Notes: generated from the letters alone by a model not told the origin. Shown: positions 22,765 to 34,888, numbered from the stretch's first letter. The stretch: DNA of 64,000 nucleotides from Doryteuthis pealeii (GCA_023376005.1 CM042151.1:73951707-74015706); one strand, 5' to 3'. Program-made: numbers and translations.

Positions 22765-24509
22765 TAAATAATTATCGAAATTTTCTTGAAAATTTGATTC
22801 TGAATTGATTTTTCATAGGCTTTTTTTTTTAAAAGCAAGTTGTTGTACCTTGTTTGTGGCTACGTTAAATTTCAATTGTTTTAATAGTGCAAAATGTAAA
22901 CATTGTTTTCGTTCATTAGGTACCACCAAACCGTTTAGGCCATCTTGAATAAAACGGAAATAGATATTTCCGAACTTTGTTTATCAAAAATCTCGTAAAA
23001 AAAGATCGTACAGGGTTGTTACAAAGAAAAATAGTTAATTCAAAGATCAAATTATCCGATTGGGAAAAATTACATCGTTATCTTAAAAAATAAACAAACC
23101 TGCCCGTATTACATGCGAAAGGGTAATTTTCAGACCGTAATATAGACAGAAAAGTTACAAATTATTTCCCTTTTACGATTAACCCGTAAAAGTATGGAAT
23201 GAAAATTTGAATATTTTTTCTAAGAGAAAAACTGATAAAATAATCTATTATACTTACTTTTTATTTTAATTATTGAAAAAAGTTAAATAAAATAATTTTT
23301 TTCACGCTAACACTGTCAGCCTAACAGGAACAAACTTTGGTTACTTAGAAGCGTCTCGTCTCTTTGTAAAACAAATATGTCAGCAATGCTCTTCCGTACA
23401 TTCTAAGGATCACACATTACTATTCAACAATAAAAATTACAAATTCTTTTAAAAATATTAATCGAGCTCGTATCGGACCAATGTTTAGTGCACCTGAATT
23501 ATAAAATTCATATGCTTAAATATCCGTGAAAAATTTTTTGACGCAGGAAAAAAAAAAATTTAATTTATTTCACGCAGAAAATAAAAATATTTAATCACAC
23601 AAAAGATTGAAAATCTCTTAAAAATTCATTTCTTAAAAAAAAATTTTTTTTTGTTGAAAATTTAATAGAATATAGTACATACCAATTATAAAAGCAAAAA
23701 AAAGTTTTCAAATATTAATATTATGACATTTTTTTGCACTTTTTATTTCCGATTTCATTCATTTTTCCTCAAAAAACTAGACGTCTACATTCATACAATT
23801 TCATTGATATAGTTATTCAGACTCTTATCTTTATAGAAAAAAGAAAAAAATTTTTTGACGCGTCATTTTTTTTATTATCTCATAAATAAAATTGGTGGGG
23901 GGGGGGGATAGACCACGTAAAAAAATATTCCCCTAATATATTTTAGATAAAAACTATTTCAGATGTATTTACATCCAATGGTAAACATTTATGGAAATTT
24001 TCGTGAAAATCAGATTATTAATTGATTTTTCATAGAATTTTTAAAAAATCCTCTTATCGTAACTTGTTTTTAGCTACGTTAAATTTCTGTTGATTTAACA
24101 GTGCAAAAATGAAAACATTGTTTTTCAATCATAATTTTCATTATTTCCATATGCTGAAAAAATTTTTAAAAAATCATCAGGAGTTTATTTTATGTTTTTT
24201 CTTTAAAATGGAAAAAAATTTTCAAGAAAATATTAAATTTTCTGTAAGTTTCATTGTGTTAAATATAGGGGGCGGGGGGTAAATTTCACAGGGTCAAATT
24301 GGTGGTACGTATCGTTCATCATTTTCATTATTTCCGTAAGCTGAAAAAAAACTTAAATTCATTAGATTTTTTAAATATTTTTTTTTTATGTTTCTTCTTT
24401 CGAATGGACAAAAAAATGTTAAGATTATATTAGCCTTTATTTACGCAAGTTTCATTGTGTTAAATATAGGGGGAGGGTAAATTTCACAGGGAAAATTGTT
24501 GGTAAGTTC
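22765..24509. mobile_element. Outer GGTACC-family element, left end truncated, split by a nested copy
   Basis: 22765-22917 and 24311-24509 together match the continuous sequence 40150-40660. The right end reads GGGAGGGTAAATTTCACAGG then TTGTTGGTAAGT. The paralogue at 40150-40660 lacks the nested insertion, which gives an empty-site control. Confidence 0.75.
22918..24310. mobile_element. GGTACC-family non-autonomous transposon (1393 bp)
   Basis: The left end is AGGTACCACCAAACCGTTTA and the right end is TCAAATTGGTGGTACGT. The flanks TTCGTTCATT (22908-22917) and ATCGTTCATC (24311-24320) agree at 8 of 10 positions, and the uninterrupted site exists at about 40330-40350. No ORF longer than background. 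Sequence interior to the left end (GGCCATCTTGAATAAAACGG) recurs inverted in the 41310-42711 copy. Confidence 0.85.
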
Positions 24510-25265
24510 GTCCTTAAATGAAATGTATCTGAGTAGTAGCAGTAGTAGTTTGTAACAGACAAAGCGACTGTTTCGTATCTGAGTAAGTTAATGAAAAAGA
24601 AATTTAAATAAACTTTTTTTTGATGACAGCTAAAGAAAAAAGAAAAGATTTTAATAATTAGGCATTATATAAAACTAATAAAACAAAGAGAAAAAAGCAT
24701 TATTATTGTAAATTTTAACGGTTGAATTAATGTGAATTTTTGTCAAAAGAGAAAAACACCAGAATTAACTCCCTTGCTTTCCACTCTTAGAAAACTTTGT
24801 ATTGCAAAGAAACGACACTAGGCTACAGCCCCAAGCCGATTATCGTTCAGTTGGATGTAAAAAGTGGCCGAATAAATTGTCCTTTATTATTAAAATGATA
24901 TCACCCCAAAATTCCAATTTTTTTTCGCGCATAAGTTTTTTGCCTCAAGAATTAATAAAATAAGTTTTAAGTGATTAAAATACATATAGAACGAAAATAG
25001 CTCCGAATTCAATTAGCCAATGAGATTACAGATTTTATCTGGAATGTAAACATCAGCTGGTGTTCTGTGTTTATGAAATAAAAAAATATTAATTTAGAAT
25101 GACCCTCAAAACACCCCCCAAAAAATTCCTAATAATATGCTTTAGTAACCAAAGGAAACAATAATAATGCTTTAGTAACTAAAGTAAACAATTTTTTTTC
25201 TTCGGGAAAAATTTCAAAATATAATTTTCAATTAAAGAACTGGCTTTTTATAAAAAAAATTTTAA
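24510..25265. repeat. Non-coding repeat shared with 40660-41130
   Basis: The landmarks GAGTAGTAGCAGTAGTAGTT and CAAAGCGACTGTTTCGTATC occur in both places. No gene seen. Confidence 0.7.
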
Positions 25266-25564
25266 TTTTTTAATGAACCTAAAAAGCGTATGACTTTAGC
25301 CCACCTACAGAAAATAATTTACCAAAAATCAGGGAATTATCGGATTTTAATGAAACTTTCAGTGTTTATTTATCAATGAATGATCTTTATAATACATTAT
25401 TTATTTTATTTCAAAACTTTCTCATTTTTTTCAGGTCACTTAATTTTGACCCCACCTTATGTTGGGGGCGTAAATTGTTTTGGTCATTTTCGATACTAAT
25501 TACAGTATAAATAAAGAGATAAAAGACCGAACTTATGAATAGAAACAACAAAAATTTACGCGAT
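25266..25564. mobile_element. Truncated hAT-like element
   Basis: Matches the left part of 4305-5325 (about 4325-4620), including AGGGAATTATCGGATTTTAA and ATGATCTTTATAATACATTA. The ends are missing. Confidence 0.65.
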
Positions 25565-25736
25565 ATGCGAAATACTATTATTTTTTTTATTTTTTCTAAA
25601 AAGCAAATTCGCTTATTACTCATTTTATTTACGTGACTTGTTGTCACATGATGCGAAATACTATTATTTTTTTATTTTTTCTAAAAAGCAAATTCGCTTA
25701 TTACTCATTTTATTTACGTGACTTGTTGTTACATGA
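25565..25736. repeat. Two tandem copies of an 86-bp unit
   Basis: 25565-25650 and 25651-25736 are nearly identical (ATGCGAAATACTATTATTTT to CTTGTTG-CACATG). The near-identity points to a recent duplication or slippage. The unit overlaps the 3' part of the minus-strand ORF at 25664-25846. Confidence 0.9.
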
Positions 25737-25846
25737 TGAGTCCACGTTTTCAATGATACAATTTTATGCTTTTTGGAAGGTAAAATGCACATAAAACATT
25801 TTTTGTCGCTAACAACTGTTGCTTCTTCTTCGCTGGAGGTGGCCAT
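25664..25846 (-). CDS. Short unrecognised ORF, possible first exon
   Basis: A 60-residue reading that starts MATSSEEEATVVSDKKCFMC and ends LEKIKK. An acidic start, a C-x-x-C pair (CFMC) and two nearby His residues (THHVTTSH) are the only features. The last ~20 residues (from TTSHVNKMSNKR) are encoded again by the second 86-bp repeat copy at 25565-25650. It could be the first exon of a gene or a transposon relic. Nothing upstream or downstream confirms it. Confidence 0.25.
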   Translation of the reverse strand: MATSSEEEATVVSDKKCFMCILPSKKHKIVSLKTWTHHVTTSHVNKMSNKRICFLEKIKK

Positions 25847-26092
25847 TTTTACTTATTCATATTTCGAACACACGATTCTTATTCGCTTATTCTGTTTTCG
25901 GAGCTACTCCATTTTGCTTCGTATTTTTTTTACAAAGTAGTCCGTTTAAATTTTACTTTTCGCATAATATCAAGATATGCCACCGATTGCGAAAACTTTT
26001 TATTAGCCTTTTTTGATTTTTAATTAATAATTACGCTAAAATTATTACCACTAATTGTTGAGCATCGTAACTCGAAAACTAAGCCCTTTTGT

Positions 26093-26238
26093 TGCATGAG
26101 GAACTAAATCATGGCTGTCACCGTTTTACGGTGACATTGGCTGTTTTCTGTTTCGCCCTGTAGTAGTAGTATATACACACGAGGTGACCAGAACCAATTG
26201 ACTTACTGTTGATCGAATGGTCAGACAGGAATGACACA
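26093..26238 (+). repeat. 5' LTR of gypsy retrotransposon
   Basis: 146 bp, starting TGCATGAGGAAC and ending GGAATGACACA. Base-for-base identical to 30554-30699. It contains a TATA-like GTATATACAC near 26170, a plausible promoter. An inverted pair, CACCGTTTTACGGTG, lies at 26120-26134. The flanks of the whole element share CCCTTTT (26084-26090 and 30700-30706), with two extra bases (GT) before the 5' LTR, so the target duplication is not clean. Confidence 0.9.
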
Positions 26239-26252
26239 TGGTGGCAACGAGA
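26239..26252 (+). promoter_or_regulatory. Primer-binding site
   Basis: TGGTGGCAACGAG directly follows the LTR end CA. TGG is the complement of the tRNA CCA tail, so this is where minus-strand cDNA synthesis is primed. I cannot say which tRNA. Confidence 0.7.
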
Positions 26253-26371
26253 GGATAAAGAACGTCCCAAGGAAAAAAAAAAAAAAAAAAAAAGAAAAGA
26301 AAGAACAGCACAAAGTTTAAAGTTTTCACGTAAGTTTTGTTGTTTATTTTCAACCACGTGTGCCGGAAAAA

Positions 26372-28300
26372 ATGGCGGAGCAGGATAGCCAAGAGTTTTG
26401 CAAGCCGGTGACCGGAATTAAATCACTACAACCTCTTTGTATGGATGGAAATCTAGCAAAAAATTGGAAGCTTTTTAAGCTGAAATGGCACAACTATGCT
26501 ATCGTCGCATATTTAGCTCGGCAGCCGGTATATTACCAAACGGCGTTACTACTTCACACGCTCGGAGATGAAGCGTTACAAGTTTACTACGGCTTTCATT
26601 TTTCAACTCCGGACGACGAAAGAACCCCTGAAGAGATCATTCAAGCGTTTGATGAATATGCTATAGGCGAGACTAACGAAATTTATGAACGTTTCGTTTT
26701 TCATACGAGGAAACAAAGCGAAGGGGAAAGTGTGGAAGCATTTATTTCGGCACTCCGGACATTGTGCAAAACTTGTAATTTTTGTGATAATTGTGTGACG
26801 TCAGTACTTCGGGACCGGATAGTTCTGGGGATATACAACCCCCAAACACAGGCTGAGTTGCTGAAGGTGAGAAATTTAGACTTACAGAGGTGTATAGATA
26901 TTTGTAAGCTAACAGAAAATGCTGCACAACAATCTCTCGCCTTAAGACCCGAGGCGGTGAACAGAGTGGATTTTAAACGGAGGGAACAGGTATCTACGTG
27001 GAAGTGGAAGGAATGCACTGCGTGTGCGACGAAACATGGACCGAGTAGAGAGCAGTGCCCGGCATTTGGGAAGACATGCTTTAAATGCCAAGGGAAACAT
27101 CACTTTGCCATTAAGTGTAAATCCACAAGGAGGAAAAATGTGCGGACAGTTGAGGCCCATCTAAGTGATAGTGACAGTAGTAGCAGTAGTTATAAATATG
27201 GATACATAGACACCGTCACAACAAGGGAGAGAGTTAATGGGGTCCAGCAGAATATGATAAAAGCAGAAATGATGGTAGGAGGAAAACCGATAGCATTTCA
27301 GCTTGATAGTGGAGCTTCTGTAAACATACTTAATGTGAAGCATGTCACAACGAAAAACCTGGAACCCTCAAAAAAGACTCTTGTGATGTGGAATGGGGCA
27401 GAAATGAAGCCATTAGGGGAGTGTCGGGTTAAAATGATAAACCCCAAAACAGGACAAAAATATGCAGTGCAATTTGTAGTTGTGCAAGAGGACCTCCACC
27501 CCCTACTTGGTGCGTCGGCAATCCAGAAGATGGACCTGATAACAGTCAATAATGACAATTTCAAGATAGTTGCCAAAGTAGAGCAACTGGAAAAGCTCAG
27601 CAACCAGCGTCCGGCCAACACCCTCGAGGAGTTCAAGGATGTATTTAAGAATGAGTTGGGACAACTACCAGGGGAGGTACACTTGGAGGTTGATCCTAAC
27701 ATACGACCCCATGTAGCAGCGGCGCGTAGAATTCCTGTAGCTCTTAAAGGAAAACTGAAAGCTGAACTAAGGAGACTAGTGGAAAAGAAGGTAATCGAGC
27801 CAGTAAGTGAGCCAACACCATGGGTGAGTGCACTAGCACTGGTGGTCAAGAAAAATGGGAATTTGCGGATATGTATTGACCCAAGACCACTAAATAAAGC
27901 TCTGAAGCGGGAACATTTTCACCTACCTGTACTGGAAGATCTGCTCCCAGAGCTGGCTGATAGCAAAGTATTCTCGACCCTAGATCTACGCGATGGATTT
28001 TGGCATCTAAAAATGGATGAAACAAGCAGTCGGCTAACAACATTTGCCACACCATTTGGCCGATTTCGATGGAAGGTATTACCATTTGGAATTGCTCCAG
28101 CCCCAGAAATATTTCAGAAGGTTCTTTATAACAATGTTTCTGACTTGGCAGGAGTGGTCAACAAAGCAGATGATCTTTTGGTGGTGGGCAAAGGCAAAAC
28201 CATGGAGGAAGCTATGAGGGATCACGAGAAAAATCTTAGAAACCTGTTACACAGATGTCGTGAGCGTGGGATGCGGCTGAATGCTGAAAAAATGGATTAA
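26372..28300 (+). pseudogene. Gypsy gag-protease-RT, first part of a broken gag-pol
   Basis: Starts at ATG 26372 (AAAATGG context). Gag has the conserved WKLFKLKWHNY start and a CX2CX4HX4C zinc knuckle at 27077-27118, preceded by a second Cys-rich stretch (CTACATKHGPSREQC). The protease follows with LDSGAS (Asp codon at 27305). The RT has RICIDPRPLNKAL, STLDLRDGFWHL, PFGIAPAPEIFQ and an ADD active site (28166-28174) in place of the commoner YxDD. I recall ADD from gypsy lineages related to the C. elegans K02A2.6-type elements. The frame ends at TAA (28298-28300) after a 1-base shift in GAAAAAATGGATTAA. The rest of pol continues in another frame from about 28290. The product would be cytoplasmic Gag and replication enzymes. 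Confidence 0.92.
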
Positions 28301-30045
28301 GACGAACTTCTCTATCATTCATGGGCCATGTGGTGACCAGTGAGGGTTTGCGCCCTGATCCGGAGAAGATCAAGGCCATAAAAGGGATGCCATCGCCAAC
28401 GGATGTGAAGGGAGTACAACGCTTGGGTGGGTTCGTGAACTATTTGGCAAAATTCCTACCACACATTTCGGACGTGATGGCTCCTATTCGCAATCTCACC
28501 AAAACAGATGTGCCTTGGACATGGTCCCAAATCCATGAAGAAGCATTTGAGGAAATAAAAAAATTGGTGAGTGAAGCACCTGTGCTAAGGTACTACGATC
28601 ACAGGAAACCTCTAGTCATCCAATGTGATGCAAGTGAGAAGGGCTTGGGGGCAGCACTGCTGCAAGAAGGTCAACCACTGGCCTATATCAGTCGGGCCCT
28701 TACAGACACAGAAACCCGGTATGCCCAGATCGAAAAAGAGCTGCTTGCTGTAGTCTATGCATGTGAACGGTTTCACCAATATACATTTGGTCAACACGTC
28801 ACAGTATTGACTGATCATAGGCCTTTGGAAGCAATAATGAAAAAGGAATTGGGAAAGTGCCCAAAACGCTTGCAGAACATGTTGATGAGGCTTCAAGGAT
28901 ATAATACTACGGTTCTGTACCACCCAGGCAAGAAAATGTACCTTGCAGATACATTATCAAGAGCATATGTCCATGTAGTAAGCGCTGATGATGATGATAA
29001 TGATGAGGATGAGGATGTGAGGGAAACAAAATACATTCCTGTAACAGAGAGGAGGTTGTGCGAGCTGCGATCAGCCATGAAGGAAGATAGAAGTATGCAG
29101 CAATTACAGAAGGTCATACTGGAAGGATGGCCAGATGACAAATTACACCTGGACCCAGATGTGAGACCATATTTCAACATTCGAGATGAAATGACCGTAC
29201 AGGATGGATTAATTTTTAGAGGAAACCGTGTGATAGTTCCGACAAGCCAGCGGGCCGTCTTGAAAGAAAAATTGCATTCCACACATTTGGGAGTAGAAGG
29301 ATGTTGCAGAAGAGCTAGAGAATGCTTGTACTGGCCAAATATGAACAGTGATATCAGGAACTATGTGGCAAAGTGTCCAACATGTAGAAAATATGAAGTT
29401 GCTAACCCGGCAGAACCTTTAATGGTCCATGAAATTCCGGTGAGACCGTGGGCAAAAATTGGAGTGGATCTGTTCATGTTTGCAGATAGGGACTATCTAT
29501 GCACCGTAGATTATATGAGTAATTTCTGGGAGATTGATCATCTCCCAAATATACAAGCAAAGACTGTGATCACCAAGCTGAAACATCATTTTGCACGATA
29601 CGGGATTCCAGATCAGGTTGTCACAGACAATGGAACACAGTTTAGTGGACAGGAATTTGCTACCTTTGCGCAAAGATGGTGTTTTACGCATACACCTGTC
29701 AGTCCTTACAACAGCAAAGCCAATGGAAAAGTGGAATCTGCAGTAAAAATGGCAAAAAAACTATTCAGGAAGGCAAGGGGCGATAATGCTGATCCATACC
29801 TAGCGATGTTGGATCACAGGAATACACCTGCTAAAGGTCTCCTGTCACCTGCACAGAAGCTGATGTCAAGGAGAACGAAAACGCTTCTTCCAACCAGAGA
29901 AGATCTGCTGAGACCAGAAATACCCAGGAACCTGAAAAGTACTATGAAGTACAACAGCAAGAAACAAGAACAGTACTTCAACCACAAGGTGAAATCACTT
30001 CAACCTTTATTTCCTGGAGATGTAGTGCGCGTGAAACCCATGTGA
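28301..30045 (+). pseudogene. Gypsy pol, RNase H and integrase
   Basis: Open from just before ATG 28321 to TGA 30043-30045. It begins in the RT thumb (FVNYLAKFLPHISD). RNase H shows QCDASEKGLGAAL (Asp codon at 28627), an IEKELLAVVYA Glu and TDHRPLE. Integrase has an H-X3-H...C-X2-C zinc domain (His from 29275, Cys at 29374 and 29383). Its DDE triad is the GVDLFMF Asp (29467), VTDNGTQFS Asp (29626) and NGKVESAVK Glu (29734). All catalytic residues are present, so only frameshifts disable the polyprotein. The second break is at the C-terminal end near 30040. Confidence 0.92.
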
Positions 30046-30425
30046 AAGGACAGAAAGAATGGAAAAAGGCAATTGTGGTGCAAAGACTGGATACAAGGTC
30101 ATACCACGTCAATGTTGAGGGGCAGCTGCGTCGACGGAATAGAATAGACTTGAAAAAAACAGCAGAAGCAACCCCGTTACCATCAGTGGGTCACCAGTCC
30201 TACCACATAAATAGCGAGGCATCAGCAACCCCAAGACCTGGTAGAGAGGTGAGTCCTACCCAACAAAGACCCCAGGAAAATACATTGAGGGAAATTGTGA
30301 GTCTGGCATCAAGTCCAACAGAATCAAGTCCGGAGACTGAGAGGACAGCAGAGGATGCAGTGAGGAAAACTCGATCCGGAAGGATAGTCAAGACTCCAGT
30401 GAAATTGAGGGACTACACCAAATAA
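30046..30425 (+). pseudogene. Gypsy integrase C-terminal tail
   Basis: The frame open across 30042-30425 carries the normal end of this polyprotein: EWKKAIVVQRLDTRSY (the conserved chromatin-side GPY/F-like region), RRRNRIDLK, and a Ser/Pro/Thr-rich tail ending RKTRSGRIVKTP and a TAA stop. There is no env-like ORF between it and the 3' LTR. Confidence 0.8.
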
Positions 30426-30538
30426 ATTGAGTCCAGAGTGAAAGGGCACACTGGGATGCAGGCCTAGATCATGAAGACATAGTTGTCTACTAGTCGTTTA
30501 GAGAGTTAAAATAGGAAGAAAAAATCCCTTCTTTTTCA

Positions 30539-30552
30539 GAAGAAGGAAGATT
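30539..30552 (+). promoter_or_regulatory. Polypurine tract
   Basis: AGAAGAAGGAAGA lies directly before the 3' LTR and is the likely plus-strand primer. A second purine run (AGGAAGAAAAAA) lies 20 bp upstream. Confidence 0.65.
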
Positions 30553-30553
30553 T

Positions 30554-30699
30554 TGCATGAGGAACTAAATCATGGCTGTCACCGTTTTACGGTGACATTG
30601 GCTGTTTTCTGTTTCGCCCTGTAGTAGTAGTATATACACACGAGGTGACCAGAACCAATTGACTTACTGTTGATCGAATGGTCAGACAGGAATGACACA
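30554..30699 (+). repeat. 3' LTR of gypsy retrotransposon
   Basis: 146 bp, identical to the 5' LTR. Identity implies little time since insertion. Confidence 0.9.
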
Positions 30700-30896
30700 C
30701 CCTTTTTGACGTCTGGGACTGTAGCCTACACGTTTTAATTTCATTCAACAAGAAACCATTTGTTTTATTAACCCTAAGGAAGAAAAATCAGACAAAAGAA
30801 AAGAGAAATAAGTAAGTATAACGTTCTGTTATTATTTCTCTTTACAAATAAAAAAAAAAACCGTAATTTGCAGGGAAACTCTGTTTTCCACTGACC
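30700..30896. other. Non-coding flank
   Basis: Matches 40998-41150 (CACGTTTTAATTTCATTCAA and AAGTAAGTATAACGTTC). No gene. Confidence 0.6.
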
Positions 30897-32376
30897 AAAC
30901 ATTTTCAGCTTACGGAAATAATGAAAATTATTATCGAAAAACAATGTTTTTATTTTTGCACTGTTAAATCAACTGAAATTTAATGTAGCTAAAAATAAGT
31001 TACGATAAGAGTTTTTTTTTTATAGATTCTATGAAAAATCAATTAATAGTCTGATTTTCACGAACATTTCCCTAACTATTTACCTTTGGATGTAAATATA
31101 CCTGAAATAGTTTTTTCCTAAAATATATTAGGGGAAATATCTTCTTTTACGAGGTCTATCCCCCCACTTATTTTATTTTATGAGATAAAAAAAAATGACC
31201 TGTAACTTTTTTTCTATAAAGATAAGAGTCTGAATAACTATATCAAAGAAATTGTATAACATACAACGCAGTAGTTTTTTTTAAGGAAAAATGAATGAAA
31301 ACGGAAATAAAAAGTGCAAAAAAATGTCATAATATTATTTGCAAACTTTTTTTTTTTCATTTTTAATTGGTATGTACTATATTCTATTAAATTGTCAAAA
31401 AAAAACAACATTTTTTTAAAGAAATTAATTTTTAAGAGATTTTCAATCTTTTGTGTGCTTAAATTTTTTTTGCGTGAAATAAATTTAATTTTTTTTTTTC
31501 CGTGTCAAAAAATCGAATTTTTCACGGATATTTAAATATATGAATTTTAGAATTCTGGTGAACTAAAAACTGGTCCGATCCACGCTATATTAATATTTTT
31601 AAAACAATTTGTAACTTTTATTGTTGAATAGTAATGTGTGGTTCTTAGAATATACGGAAGAGCAAAACTGACATATTTGTTTTGTTTTTATACAAAGAGA
31701 TGCTTCTCAGTAACTGTTGTTTGTTTTCTTAGCATAAAAAAATTATTTTTCAACTTTTTCGACCTGCTACAATAAAAAGTAAGTATGTATTGATTACTTT
31801 GTGAGTTTTTCTCTTAGAAAAATTATTCAAATTTTCACTTCATTTTCGATTTTAAAAATTAAAACCAAAACCGAAGACATTTTTTTAAAGTCAGTTTCAC
31901 TGTGAAATTTTGATATTAAATTTTTTCAAGTTTTTATTCATTTTAATAGTAAATTTTAATATCAAAGTTTTTAAAGATTTTATTCATTTTAATAGTAAAT
32001 TTTAATATCAAAGTTTTTAAAGATTTTATTCGTTTTAATAGTAAATTTTGTCTAAAAAAGTATGTTCATTACACCCAACCATATGTAGATGTATAATGGT
32101 AAGAGAGTAATAATATGTATTTTTTCTGCTTAAATTGCGGCCTGAAAATTACCCTTTTCATATATAATACGGATAAGTTTATTTATTTTTTTAAATAACG
32201 ATGTAATTTTTCCCAATCGGATAATTTGATCTTTGAATTAACTGTTTTTTTGGTAACAACCCTGTATGATCTTTAATTGTTTTTTACGAGATTTTTGATA
32301 AACAAAGTTCGGAAATATTTATTCCCTTTTATTCAAGATGGCCTAAACTGATCACGTGACCGAATTGGTGATCCCT
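30897..32376. mobile_element. GGTACC-family element lacking its C-rich left end
   Basis: Interior colinear with 41450-42711. The right end reads GTGACCGAATTGGTGATCCCT (last base 32376). The left ~150 bp, with the terminal repeat, is gone: the flank jumps from CTGAC to CAAACATTTTCAGCTTACG. The uninterrupted flank TGTAAGATTATTTACT is seen at 3842 and 53850. Confidence 0.75.
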
Positions 32377-34088
32377 ATTGTAAGATTATTTACTATGAAT
32401 TTGAAAGATTTAAAAACCAAAACTATGATTTATTTTCTTTGATGAGACGTTTGTATCACATGGAAATTTAATTAAATCATTGATAGAAATGTTAACAATA
32501 TTTCAAACCATTCAAAATATTTATGCATGTAAAAATCTTTTGCAATCAACTTTGTATTTTTTCCTTTTAATTAAAAACAACATCAGATAAGATATTCAAA
32601 ATGTGTTTAATGTACATTGTACAGAAATCGCAAAGGGTGGTAATAATTTTTAAAAGAATTTTCAAACAATTACCAAAAATCAGGGAATTGTCCGATTTTA
32701 AGGAAATTTATTTTATAATGATTCTTAGGGGTAACCAAAATCCGGTCACGTGATCAGTTTAGGCCATTTTGAATAACCAAAAGTAAGTATTTTTTAACTT
32801 TGTTTTTTAAAATCCCTCTCAAAAAAAGGTTACGATTATACAGAGTTGTTACAAAAATAAAAAATAAAAAAACAGTTAATTCAAAGATCAAATTATCCAA
32901 TTGTGGAAAATTACTCACTGTTAATATAAAAATAAATAAAATAATATTTTTATGTGGAAACGGGGATTGTAACTTCACATATTATTTCTCTTTGACAAGT
33001 ATACATTTAAATGTATGGGTGGCTGTATTCGACATAATTGTTTTCTTATGCATAATTCAATAACCGATTTTAGATTTTCAGCGATTTTTGAAATATTTTT
33101 TGATTTTCAACGATTTTTGAAAGATTTTTTTTTTTTTTTTTGGTGGTAGTTTCAGAATAACTCTGTAATATTTTTTTAGTTGAATTTATAGTGTAACTAA
33201 AGCAGAGAAAAGACAATATGTATTACAAATTTTGTCTATTTTGCTCTTCTGTATATTATAAAAATCAAACATTAGTATTTAACAATAAAAATTACAAATT
33301 CTTTTAAAAATATTAATATATCGTGAATCGGAGAAATTTTTAATTCACTTGAATTCCATTATATTCAGGGTTTTGAGTATATATTTATCAAATAAAATGA
33401 ATGTAAATTGAACATCAATTGTCATAAAGACAATCACTAATTTAAGGTCCTGTTTGGTTCTTTTTTTTTTTTTATGTAAATTGAGCCCCAAATTTAAATC
33501 CATTTCACTCTCTTTCACATTTCAATGTTTCTTAAAAGATATTTTCTGAAGAGCCATATTATACTACACCAGAAACAATAAATTGAATGTTATTTTAATG
33601 AAATCTATCAAAGACTTAATAAAAAATTAAATTTATTTTTAATAAAATTGATTTTTAAGCGAAAGATAGGTTATTACAATTATTATTATTAATTAATCTC
33701 TCTCATTTTATTTTATTTATTTTCTCTTAATGAAATCCATCAAAAACTTAGATAAGCAATTTAATTTATTTCAATAAAATTGGTCTTTTTTAAAGCAAAA
33801 TATAAGTTATTACAATTATTATTATTAATTAATCTCTCTCATTTTATTGACATAATTCAAAACTGTTTCCTTTTCATTTCATTGATCATTTTTCATACCT
33901 AGAATATAACAATACTGACATCCCACAAACACTTTAATAAACAATTAAATTTATTTTAATAAAATTCTTTTGTCATAAATTATTTGTTCAGCTTTTAATA
34001 ATTTGCATTAAAATATATGAATTTATTTTCTTGTAACACATGAATTATTCGATGTGATGATCTTTATTTTTATAATTTACTCCTTTTG

Positions 34089-34142
<54 letters not shown>

Positions 34143-34520
34143 ACTTTCAATGGGATTTACTTATCCATATAAATAAAAATATAATTAATCATTTATTTCT
34201 ATATTCCATTTTTGTTCTACATGAAAAAATTAATTTTTCCCATGTTTCATAAAATGTTTGCCACAGGTGCACTTGTTTTGTTTGCTAAATGTTAGAGTGG
34301 AAAAAATCTTCTCATATTTTTATAAATGGAGTGTCCTTTTAATTCTGATAAATCTTTGTCAAAATTGGAAAAAAATACTTTATTTATATTAAATTCCATT
34401 AAATTTACTTTGTTGTTGAAATGTTGAATAACAATTATTTTCATGCTGATGTTCCTGTAATATTATAATTCCAAAAAATTCATGAATTTCATGCTTTTTT
34501 TAAGTACTACTTTAATTCTT
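32377..34520. repeat. AT-rich upstream flank of zinc-finger unit B
   Basis: Colinear with 3842-4300 joined to 5326-6750 of unit A, without the hAT-like insertion. It carries one copy of the 128-bp unit (near 33396) and an (ATT)n run of about 17 units at 34090-34141, twice as long as in unit A. No gene. Confidence 0.85.
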
Positions 34521-34888
34521 ATTCATTCACAGATATAAACTACATTAGGATGAATGTTGAAATGTAAAAAGGCACATTTAAACACCTACCAAAGAACAAA
34601 TATATTCTTCTGATATGTATAGATCTTCATATTGAGAACTCACAGGACGTTTCTTTTTCTTGAAATTCATTACATGAGTGTTGTCTCTTAATTAATATTT
34701 AAAAGAACAAGTGCAAAAAGTGACTCCGGTGAAACCCACTTGATTATTAGAGTTTGGATTTCACTATATGAATATTTTCCTTAAATTCACATTTCAAAGA
34801 ACAAATGGGAAAATAGGCTCTTGTAAAACCCAACTTTTCACCACTGTGCAGATCAGCAATTTTCCAGAGATCAGAACTGAAAACAGAT
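34521..34888 (+). pseudogene. Decayed C2H2 fingers upstream of the second array
   Basis: Same relics in the same order as 6790-7155 (ATATTCTTCTGATATGTA, TTTCACCACTGTGCAGATCA). Stop codons interrupt every frame. Confidence 0.65.

Noticed and set aside
27298..27849. 183-residue minus-strand ORF within the gypsy element
   Set aside because: Antisense to gag-pol, with no domain, and explained by the sense coding.
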